In this document: positions 5,635-11,709 of the stretch, in pieces
How the letters are laid out: every line of letters starts with the position of its first letter
Numbering within the stretch: position 1 is the first letter of the stretch
Assembly: GCA_030146505.1 (NCBI GenBank)
Contig: JASLCO010000067.1
Span: forward strand, 1 to 11,709
Source: Moraxellaceae bacterium
GTDB lineage: Bacteria > Pseudomonadota > Gammaproteobacteria > Pseudomonadales > Moraxellaceae
Direction: 5' to 3'
DNA: 11,709 nt
Made by a program: the position numbers and the translations under genes
Notes under the pieces: model-generated
What the model was told of the DNA's origin: nothing
What the model saw: only the letters and a program-made list of their open reading frames with translations
Databases searched by the model: none

Positions 5635-7941
5635 ATGCAGTCGCAGACACCAGCCGCCATCTCCCGGGCATCCGCCAATGCCGTCCCGGAAGAGCTCGTC
5701 AGGCGCGCGCGCCAGCGCAAGATCAAGGACAAGCTGGCTGATCTTCTGATCGGCGCCGGCGGCATGTTCGTCATCCTCGCCATCGCGCTGATTTTCTTTT
5801 ACCTGCTGGTGGAAGTATGGCCGCTGTTCCAAAGCCCGCGCGTGGAGCAGGGCCGCAGCTATGCCAGCACGGCTCCCGCCGGTTTTGTGGACCTGGATGA
5901 ATACAACACGACCGGCATGCGCCTCACGCCGGCCGGCACGCTGGATTTTTTCAATGTGGGCGACGGCAAGAGCATCGGCGAAGCGAAGCTGCCATTGCCC
6001 GAAGGCGTCAGCATCAGCTCGGTGAGCCATGGCGCGGTCACCGGCGGCCTGCTCGGTGTGGGACTGTCCAATGGCAAGGTGCTGGTGCTGCGTGCGTCCT
6101 ACGCCGTGGACTATGACGGCCAGGGCTCCAAGCACATCACGCCGGGCGTGGCTTTCCCCTACGGCGATGTGCCGCTGCCACTGGACGACAGCGGCAAGCC
6201 GGTGCAGACCTTTGCCGTCGACGGCAGCGAAGACAAGCTGCGCCTGCTTGGCGTGAACGGCGAAAAACTGGTGTGGGCGGAATATGCCGCCAAGTCTGCC
6301 GGTGACGATGCCGGCGGCCTTGAAGATGAGACGGCCGAAGAAGCCCCGAAAACCTGGGAGCGCCGCAAGGAGGCACTGATTCCCTTTGCCGGCCAGCCGC
6401 GCTTCATTGAAATCGGCCAGGACTCGCGCTGGGCCTATGTCTTCACGGGCGACAGCAATGTCGCCGTCATCAGCCTCAAGGGCGAAGACGGCCCCGGCCT
6501 TTACCAGCAGGTGCGTGCCGGCAGCGCCAGGATAACCAGCGTGGCTGCCCTGCAGGGCAATATCTCGCTGCTCATCGGCGACGAGACCGGCAGCATCAGC
6601 CAGTGGTTCCTGGTGCGCGACAAGGATTCCGAAATCGACAAGTTCAGCCTGACGCGCATACGCGGTTTCGCGCTGGGCACGGCACCCGTGACGGCCATTG
6701 CACCGGAGCCGCGCCGCAAAGGCTTCGTGGCGGGTGATGCCACCGGCCGCGTCGGCATTTTCTACACCACCTCCGAACGCACGCTGGCCAATATGCCGGT
6801 GGCGGATGCCGCCGTGCGCAGCATAGGCATTTCCTCGCATTCCTCCGGCGTATTGGTGCAGACCGACAAGGGCACGAATTTCCTCAGCGTGCATGCCGAA
6901 CACCCGGACATGTCCATGAGCACGCTGTGGAGCCGTGTCTGGTACGAGTCCTATCCCGAGCCGACCTACACCTGGCAGTCCACCTCCGGCAATTCGGATT
7001 TTGAAGGCAAGCTCTCCCTGGTGCCGCTGACCTACGGCACGCTGAAGGCCGCCTTCTACGCCATGCTGTTTGCCGCGCCGCTGGCCATTTGCGGCGCCAT
7101 GTACACTGCCGTGTTCATGGCGCCCGGCCTGCGCCGCAAGGTCAAGCCGGCCATCGAGCTGATGCAGGCGTTGCCCACCGTGATCCTGGGCTTCCTTGCC
7201 GGCCTCTGGCTTGCGCCCACGATTGAAACCAATCTGCCCGGCATCTTCAGCCTGCTCATCGTCACGCCTTTTGTGATTCTCGCCTGTGGCTATGCCTGGT
7301 CGCGCCTGCCGCTGGATGTGCGTCTGCGCCTGCCCGATGGCTGGGCGCCGGTGTTGCTCATCCTGCCCATCCTGCTGGCCGGCTGGATTTCCTTCGAGTT
7401 GTCGCGCCCCATCGAGCTCGCCTTCTTCGGTGGCGACGTGCGCCACTGGCTGGGTGAAAGTGCGGGCCTGCGTTTCGACCAGCGCAATGCGCTCATCGTC
7501 GGCCTTGCCATGGGCTTCGCCGTGATCGCGCCGATTTTCTCGATTGCCGAAGACGCGCTCTTCGCCGTGCCCAAGCATCTCACCAACGGTTCGCTGGCGC
7601 TGGGCGCCACGCAATGGCAGACGCTGATCCGCGTGGTGCTGCCCACGGCCTCGCCCGGTATTTTCTCTGCGCTCATGATCGGCTTCGGCCGTGCCGTGGG
7701 CGAAACCATGATCGTGCTCATGGCCACCGGCAACACGGCCGTGATGAGCTGGAACATTTTCGAAGGCATGCGCACGCTGTCGGCCAATGTCGCGGTGGAA
7801 ATGGGCGAGGCGGAAGTCGGCTCCACGCATTTCCGCGTGCTGTTCCTGTCGGCACTGGTTCTGTTCGTGCTGACTTTCATCGTGAACACCATTGCCGAAA
7901 TCGTGCGCACGCGCCTGCGCAAGAAATATGGCTCGCTGTAA
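5635..7941 (+). CDS. pstC: phosphate ABC transporter permease PstC, long form with periplasmic beta-propeller-like domain
   Basis: This 768-aa inner-membrane subunit forms the phosphate channel with PstA; classic PstC is about 300-320 aa. A basic cytoplasmic N terminus precedes TM1 (about 40-60). Residues about 68-450 are a predicted periplasmic insert with beta-rich, WD40-like units: GLLGVGLSNGKVLVLRASY at 138-156, and KGFVAGDATGRVGIFYTTS at 362-380. An acidic linker lies at 224-237. The permease core starts near 465. The ABC-docking EAA loop is at about 639-691 (SLALGATQWQTLIRVVLP). Long PstC forms of this sort occur in Pseudomonas and Marinobacter; part may match DUF3708. I use the ATG at 5635 although its ribosome binding site is weak; an ATG at 5572 lies inside the palindrome upstream. 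The insert's function is unknown. Confidence 0.95.
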   Translation: MQSQTPAAISRASANAVPEELVRRARQRKIKDKLADLLIGAGGMFVILAIALIFFYLLVEVWPLFQSPRVEQGRSYASTAPAGFVDLDEYNTTGMRLTPAGTLDFFNVGDGKSIGEAKLPLPEGVSISSVSHGAVTGGLLGVGLSNGKVLVLRASYAVDYDGQGSKHITPGVAFPYGDVPLPLDDSGKPVQTFAVDGSEDKLRLLGVNGEKLVWAEYAAKSAGDDAGGLEDETAEEAPKTWERRKEALIPFAGQPRFIEIGQDSRWAYVFTGDSNVAVISLKGEDGPGLYQQVRAGSARITSVAALQGNISLLIGDETGSISQWFLVRDKDSEIDKFSLTRIRGFALGTAPVTAIAPEPRRKGFVAGDATGRVGIFYTTSERTLANMPVADAAVRSIGISSHSSGVLVQTDKGTNFLSVHAEHPDMSMSTLWSRVWYESYPEPTYTWQSTSGNSDFEGKLSLVPLTYGTLKAAFYAMLFAAPLAICGAMYTAVFMAPGLRRKVKPAIELMQALPTVILGFLAGLWLAPTIETNLPGIFSLLIVTPFVILACGYAWSRLPLDVRLRLPDGWAPVLLILPILLAGWISFELSRPIELAFFGGDVRHWLGESAGLRFDQRNALIVGLAMGFAVIAPIFSIAEDALFAVPKHLTNGSLALGATQWQTLIRVVLPTASPGIFSALMIGFGRAVGETMIVLMATGNTAVMSWNIFEGMRTLSANVAVEMGEAEVGSTHFRVLFLSALVLFVLTFIVNTIAEIVRTRLRKKYGSL

Positions 7942-7952
7942 GCGTAAACAAT

Positions 7953-8015
7953 TTGTAGGTGCGGATTCATCCGCACACGACCTGTGCGAACGCTTTGCTG
8001 GATTCGCACCTGCAA
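7953..8015. repeat. REP/BIME-like palindromic element between pstC and pstA
   Basis: The outer arms TTGTAGGTGCGGAT (7953-7966) and ATTCGCACCTGCAA (8002-8015) pair over 14 positions with two G-T wobbles. Each arm also has its own partner: GTGCGGAT with ATCCGCAC (7959-7976), and GTGCGAA (7984-7990) with TTCGCAC (8003-8009). One long hairpin or two shorter ones can form. The composition resembles the GTAGG(T/A)GCGGATTCATCCGC-type REP sequences of pseudomonads. The right arm ends in the AA of the pstA ribosome binding site AAGGAA (8014-8019). Confidence 0.75.
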
Positions 8016-8025
8016 GGAAATCAAG

Positions 8026-9687
8026 ATGAGCGTACGCAATTACTTCAAATCAGGTGATGCCTGGGTCTGGCTGAATGCCGGCACCGTCACCATCAGCCTC
8101 ATCATGGTCGTGGGCCTGCTGGGGCTGATTGCGGTGCGCGGCCTCGGCCATTTCTGGCCCGCCGACATCATCGAGGCGCGCTATGTGGATCCGGTGTCCG
8201 GCACTGCTGGAGTGGTCATCGGCGAAATCTACGACGAGAAGGTGGATACGGCGCAACGGCTGCGTGATGCCGGCATGAGCGTGCCCGCCGACCAGGAAAC
8301 GGTGAAGCGTTATTCCGTGAAGGTGGGCAACCGCGACATCTTCGGCGCCGATTTCCGCTGGGTCTTTGCCGACGGCCTGAAGGACATGGCCACTCCTGCC
8401 GATCTCGTGACACTGGAGCGCGCCGAGTGGGGCAATTTTTACGGCCGCCTCAAGGGCGTGAAGGAAAACGGCCAGATGGTGGCCGAAGGCAGCCAGGCCT
8501 GGGAAGCGCTGCAAACACGCCTCCTGCGTTCCACGCAACTGCATGCCCAGGTGCTGGGTCTGGAAAAAGGCGACATCAGCCATGTGAACTACCAGATCGA
8601 AGGCCTGCGCCTCAAGGAGCGCAAGCTTGATCTCAAGGGCCAGCTTGATGCCGCCGCGAAAAAAACCATTGATGACGAGCGTGCTGCGCTGCAGCAGCAG
8701 TACGGCGTGATCAGCCAGAAGCTTGATGGGCTGAATCGTGATCTTGCCCGCGATACCGCGGTCTTCGTGGCCTCCGACGGCAATGAGCGCGAAATTCCGC
8801 TGATGAAGATAGTCACGGCCCGCCAGCCCAATGCCATGAATGTCTTCAGCAAGCTGGGCGTGTATTTCTACAACCTCAAGGAATTCCTGCTCGGCGAGCC
8901 GCGTGAATCCAATACCGAAGGCGGCGTGTTCCCGGCCATTTTCGGCACGGTGCTCATGGTGCTCATGATGACCGTGGTGGTGACACCGCTGGGCGTGATC
9001 GCCGCCATCTACCTGCGCGAATATGCCAACCAGGGCGTCATCACACAGATCGTGCGCATTGCCGTGAACAATCTGGCCGGCGTGCCGTCGATTGTTTACG
9101 GCGTCTTCGGCCTCGGCTTTTTCGTGTATTTCCTGGGCGGCAACATCGACCGCATTTTCTTCCCCGAGTCGGCGCCGGCACCGGTGTTCGGCACGCCCGG
9201 CCTGCTCTGGGCCTCCATCACCCTGGCCCTGCTCACGCTGCCGGTGGTGATCGTCGCCACGGAAGAAGGCCTGTCGCGCATTCCGCGCTCGCTCAAGGAA
9301 GGTTCGCTGGCACTGGGTGCCACCAAGGCAGAAACACTGTGGCGCGTGGTGCTGCCCATGGCAACGCCTTCCATCATGACCGGCGTCATCCTCGCCATTG
9401 CGCGCGCCGCCGGTGAAGTGGCGCCGCTCATGCTCGTCGGCGTGGTGAAACTCGCGCCCACCTTGCCACTGGATTTCAATGCGCCCTTCCTGCATCTGGA
9501 TCGCAAATTCATGCACCTGGGCTTTCACATTTACGACGTGGGTTTCCAGAGTCCCAACGTCGAAGCAGCGCGTCCGCTGGTGTATGCAACAGCCTTCCTG
9601 CTGGTGCTGGTGGTGGCCACGCTCAATCTTTCGGCGGTCGCCCTGCGCAACCGCCTGCGTGAAAAGTACAAGGCCCTGGAGTCCTGA
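8026..9687 (+). CDS. pstA: phosphate ABC transporter permease PstA, long form with coiled-coil periplasmic insert
   Basis: This 553-aa inner-membrane partner of PstC is far longer than classic PstA (about 280-300 aa). TM1 spans about 18-38. A hydrophilic insert of about 250 residues (41-295) is predicted periplasmic; its part at about 155-242 is charged and heptad-like (IEGLRLKERKLDLKGQLDAA, QQYGVISQKLDGLNRDLARD), so probably coiled coil. The permease core runs from about 300 to 540, and its EAA loop at about 413-464 (EEGLSRIPRSLKEGSLALGA, then TKAETLWRVVLP) docks PstB. The N-terminal region probably corresponds to DUF3333. The ATG at 8026 has AAGGAA 6 nt upstream, at the edge of the palindromic element. 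The stop is 26 bp before pstB. The enlarged N termini of PstC and PstA may form a joint periplasmic structure, perhaps docking PstS; this is inference. Confidence 0.95.
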   Translation: MSVRNYFKSGDAWVWLNAGTVTISLIMVVGLLGLIAVRGLGHFWPADIIEARYVDPVSGTAGVVIGEIYDEKVDTAQRLRDAGMSVPADQETVKRYSVKVGNRDIFGADFRWVFADGLKDMATPADLVTLERAEWGNFYGRLKGVKENGQMVAEGSQAWEALQTRLLRSTQLHAQVLGLEKGDISHVNYQIEGLRLKERKLDLKGQLDAAAKKTIDDERAALQQQYGVISQKLDGLNRDLARDTAVFVASDGNEREIPLMKIVTARQPNAMNVFSKLGVYFYNLKEFLLGEPRESNTEGGVFPAIFGTVLMVLMMTVVVTPLGVIAAIYLREYANQGVITQIVRIAVNNLAGVPSIVYGVFGLGFFVYFLGGNIDRIFFPESAPAPVFGTPGLLWASITLALLTLPVVIVATEEGLSRIPRSLKEGSLALGATKAETLWRVVLPMATPSIMTGVILAIARAAGEVAPLMLVGVVKLAPTLPLDFNAPFLHLDRKFMHLGFHIYDVGFQSPNVEAARPLVYATAFLLVLVVATLNLSAVALRNRLREKYKALES

Positions 9688-9713
9688 GGCTGACCGCAAG
9701 GCAGTCAATAGAC

Positions 9714-10637
9714 ATGACCAGACAAGATGAACAGAATCGAGACGACATCATGAGCTTTGATATGGAAACCGCTCCCGTGAACGAACAGGAAAACACCAGC
9801 AAACCGGCATCCGACACGCCGACCACCAGCGTTGATATCGGTGCCATGGGCCGTGATCGCCGCCTGCGCAATATCGAAGAAGAAGAGGTCTGCCTCGAGG
9901 CACGCCACCTCAATCTCTTCTACGGTGAAAAGCAGGCGCTGTTCGACGTGAACATGGTGATTCCGCGCCAGCGCGTGACCGCCTTCATCGGCCCGTCCGG
10001 TTGCGGAAAATCCACGCTGCTGCGTACCTTCAACCGCATGAACGACCTCGTGGACGGCTGTCGCGTGGAAGGGGAAATCCTGCTCGACGAAAAGAACATT
10101 TTCGATCGCAGCGTGGATATCACCCTGCTGCGCCGCCGCGTCGGCATGGTGTTCCAGAAACCCAATCCCTTTCCCAAGTCCATTTATGAAAACGTGGCTT
10201 ACGGCCTGCGTCTTGGTGGTGAAAACCGCAAGCGCGTACTGGATGAGGTGGTGGAGAAATCCCTGAAGGGTGCAGCGCTCTGGGATGAAGTGAAAGACCG
10301 CCTGCATGATTCCGCCCTCGGCCTTTCCGGTGGCCAGCAGCAGCGTCTGGTGATTGCGCGTGCCATTGCGATCGAACCGGAAGTCCTGCTGCTCGACGAG
10401 CCGGCTTCCGCCCTTGATCCGATTTCCACGCTCAAGATCGAAGAGCTCATCCACGAGCTGAAAGACCGTTTCACCATCGCCATCGTCACGCACAACATGC
10501 AGCAGGCGGCACGCGTTTCGGATTACACGGCTTTCATGTACCTGGGCAAGCTCATCGAGTTCGGCAACACCGACACGCTGTTCACCAATCCCACGAACAA
10601 GCAGACTGAAGACTACATCACCGGCCGCTATGGCTGA
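9714..10637 (+). CDS. pstB: phosphate ABC transporter ATP-binding protein PstB
   Basis: This cytoplasmic ATPase (307 aa from this start) powers PstCA. All ABC motifs are intact: Walker A GPSGCGKST (93-101), Q-loop Q148 in VFQKPNPFP, signature LSGGQQQR (204-211), Walker B VLLLDEP (224-230), D-loop SALD and H-loop His260 in VTHNMQQA. LRTFNRMNDLVDGCRVEG and MVFQKPNPFPKSIYENVAYG are PstB-specific. The core begins near residue 58, so this start gives an unusually long polar leader of about 57 residues (classic PstB is about 257 aa). The ATG at 9714 and an in-frame ATG at 9750 (MSFDMET) both have weak ribosome binding sites, so the start is uncertain; the latter gives 295 aa. It probably shares the pstA transcript, 26 bp away. 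Confidence 0.95.
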   Translation: MTRQDEQNRDDIMSFDMETAPVNEQENTSKPASDTPTTSVDIGAMGRDRRLRNIEEEEVCLEARHLNLFYGEKQALFDVNMVIPRQRVTAFIGPSGCGKSTLLRTFNRMNDLVDGCRVEGEILLDEKNIFDRSVDITLLRRRVGMVFQKPNPFPKSIYENVAYGLRLGGENRKRVLDEVVEKSLKGAALWDEVKDRLHDSALGLSGGQQQRLVIARAIAIEPEVLLLDEPASALDPISTLKIEELIHELKDRFTIAIVTHNMQQAARVSDYTAFMYLGKLIEFGNTDTLFTNPTNKQTEDYITGRYG

Positions 10638-10679
10638 TTTCCGGCTGCGGCTGGCGGCCCATGGCGGCGTCAGGAAAGC

Positions 10680-10724
10680 AGCGAAAAATCCTCATTTACT
10701 ATTTGTAAACTCCGGTTTTTCGCT
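10680..10724. repeat. long imperfect hairpin between pstB and phoU
   Basis: AGCGAAAAA (10680-10688) pairs with TTTTTCGCT (10716-10724). Within it, TTTAC (10695-10699) pairs with GTAAA (10705-10709) around TATTT, with CC and GG extending the outer stem. The T-run lies in the descending arm, so termination is possible but not classic. It stands in the 178-bp pstB-phoU spacer (10638-10815) and may attenuate read-through into phoU or be a dispersed repeat copy. I found no clear Pho box or -35/-10 pair in the rest of the spacer. Confidence 0.6.
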
Positions 10725-10815
10725 ACTTCACTTCCTTGCCCTGAACCACCAGCCACACCCGGAACAGCGGTCGCAAACAGGATAAACGAATTTCATCGGC
10801 AAACAGGAGCCGACC

Positions 10816-11538
10816 ATGGTCAACAAAGACGATTACGGACAGCATATCTCGCAGCAGTTCAATTCCGAGCTGGAAGAAGTGCGCAGCCACTTTCTCGCCA
10901 TGGGCGGCCTGGTGGAAAAGCAGGTGAGCGACAGCATCATTTCCCTGCTCGACGCCGATTCGCGCCTGGCTGAAGAAGTGCAGGCCAACGACAAGAAGAT
11001 CAACAAGATGGAAACGCAAATCGACGAGGAGCTGGTGCGCATACTGGCGCGTCGCCAGCCGGCCGCCTCCGATCTGCGCTTCATCATCGCCATCGGCAAA
11101 TCCATCACGGACCTGGAGCGCATTGGCGACGAAGCGTCCAAGGTGGCGCGTTACGCGCTGGCGCTGGTGGAAGAGGGTGAATCGCCGCGCGGCTATGTGG
11201 AGGCCCGTCACATCGGCAACCAGGTGCGCGTGATGCTGCATGATGCGCTGGATGCCTTTGCCCGTTTCGACGCCGATCTCGCCTTCCAGGTCATGCAGGC
11301 CGACGGCGCCATCGACACGGAATACAAGACCGCCATGCGCGCCCTCATGACCTATATGATGGAAGATCCGCGTGCCATTTCGCGCGTGCTCAATGTGATG
11401 TGGGTACTGCGCTCGCTGGAGCGCATCGGCGACCATGCCCGCAACATCTCCGAACAGCTCATCTTCCTGGTGAAGGGTGCCGACGTGCGCCATACCAGCT
11501 ACGAACAGGTGCGCCAGCGCTTGGGCGAAAAGAAATAG
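10816..11538 (+). CDS. phoU: phosphate signalling protein PhoU
   Basis: This 240-aa, all-helical cytoplasmic protein is the negative regulator that links Pst transport to PhoR/PhoB signalling and restrains uptake when phosphate is plentiful. Two tandem PhoU three-helix repeats are visible, each with the metal-binding-type motif: DLERIGDEA at 99-107 and SLERIGDHA at 200-208. The opening HISQQFNSELEEVRSHFLAM and MGGLVEKQV fit the family, and the length matches the usual 235-245 aa. AGGAG lies 6 nt before the ATG, the best ribosome binding site in the operon. It is separated from pstB by 178 bp with a hairpin, so it may be expressed partly on its own. A strong terminator follows. Its sensor partners phoR and phoB are not in this window. 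Confidence 0.97.
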   Translation: MVNKDDYGQHISQQFNSELEEVRSHFLAMGGLVEKQVSDSIISLLDADSRLAEEVQANDKKINKMETQIDEELVRILARRQPAASDLRFIIAIGKSITDLERIGDEASKVARYALALVEEGESPRGYVEARHIGNQVRVMLHDALDAFARFDADLAFQVMQADGAIDTEYKTAMRALMTYMMEDPRAISRVLNVMWVLRSLERIGDHARNISEQLIFLVKGADVRHTSYEQVRQRLGEKK

Positions 11539-11551
11539 ACTTGCCGCGGTA

Positions 11552-11588
11552 AAAAAAGCCGGCCTCCGCAAGGAGGGCCGGCTTTTTT
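11552..11588. terminator. strong terminator of the pst-phoU operon
   Basis: Six A, GCCGGCC and TCC, a GCAA tetraloop, GGA, one bulged G, GGCCGGC and six T form a long intrinsic terminator 13 bp past the phoU stop. The A-run on the other strand makes it bidirectional. Confidence 0.92.
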
Positions 11589-11621
11589 ATGGGAATTACA
11601 TACTTAACTCCCTAAACACGT

Positions 11622-11702
11622 CGTCATTCCCGCGAAAGCGGGAATCTTGGTGTTTAAAGCCCTGCTTGAATTCATGAGATTCCCGCTTTCGCGGGAATGA
11701 CG
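11622..11702 (+). repeat. dispersed repeat, right copy: inverted pair of dRS3-like palindromes
   Basis: Positions 11622-11647 and 11677-11702 are exact reverse complements over 26 nt. Each arm contains a 20-bp palindrome (ATTCCCGC, 4-nt loop GAAA or TTTC, GCGGGAAT) that fits the Neisseria dRS3 pattern ATTCCC-N8-GGGAAT. The 29-nt spacer starts with TGTTTAAAGCCCTGC, shared with the left window edge. The unit is a two-palindrome repeat in the non-coding space after the operon terminator. No gene is seen between 11589 and the window end. Confidence 0.85.
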
Positions 11703-11709
11703 GGTTAAA

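Noticed and set aside
5611..7830. Very long antisense open frame opposite pstC (739 codons)
   Set aside because: High-GC codon bias opens the opposite frame. The translation is rich in H, G, Q and R with no domain, whereas the plus strand encodes a clear permease. The same holds for the antisense frames at 8050-9708, 4428-5783 and 1374-2426.
10725..10815. Looked for a Pho box or sigma-70 promoter for phoU
   Set aside because: TTGCCC (10736-10741) and GATAAA (10781-10786) are too far apart to pair, and no CTGTCA-like half-sites are present, so I do not call a promoter.
1..11709. CRISPR array, tRNA, rRNA, transposase, toxin-antitoxin or phage defence genes
   Set aside because: No regularly spaced repeats, RNA gene signatures or matching proteins were seen on either strand; the repeats present are isolated palindromes.

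Overview
The window is high-GC, gene-dense chromosomal DNA. It most likely comes from a gammaproteobacterium: it combines a family I.1-type secreted lipase, an AraC regulator with an Arabinose_bd-type sensor domain, YciA-type thioesterases, and Pst permeases with very large N-terminal periplasmic parts. I cannot assign a genus. I see no tRNA, rRNA, CRISPR array, transposase or phage gene.

Left part (1-3300): a dispersed-repeat copy (43-117) and a terminator precede an AraC-family regulator on the minus strand (194-1231). Across a 289-bp intergenic region rich in inverted and direct repeats lies a divergently transcribed secreted triacylglycerol lipase (1521-2531) with its own terminator. It has no foldase gene beside it. 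A small exported DUF3617-type protein (2665-3243) follows, ending at a bidirectional terminator.

Middle (3300-4310): two tandem minus-strand YciA-like hotdog acyl-CoA thioesterases (3402-3812 and 3912-4310), about two thirds identical to each other, look like a local duplication.

Right part (4311-11600): a complete high-affinity phosphate uptake operon, pstS-pstC-pstA-pstB-phoU, all on the plus strand. A degenerate PhoB box followed after 10 nt by a near-consensus -10 sits in front of pstS. Every intergenic gap except pstA-pstB holds a notable inverted repeat: a GNRA-loop hairpin and a 13-bp perfect palindrome between pstS and pstC, a REP/BIME-like element between pstC and pstA, and a long imperfect hairpin between pstB and phoU. 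These could adjust the ratio of the abundant binding protein to the scarce permease, ATPase and PhoU. PstS would capture phosphate in the periplasm, PstC and PstA form the channel, PstB powers it, and PhoU links transport to the PhoR/PhoB two-component system, which is not in this window. PstC (768 aa) carries a periplasmic insert that looks like a beta-propeller, and PstA (553 aa) carries a partly coiled-coil one.

The far right (11622-11702) holds a second copy of the repeat seen at the left edge, in the same orientation and about 11.6 kb away. It consists of dRS3-like 20-bp palindromes around a shared spacer. I found no clearly new multi-gene system. The most unusual items are the enlarged Pst permeases, the repeat structures inside the pst operon, the lipase without a neighbouring foldase, and the flanking repeat pair.
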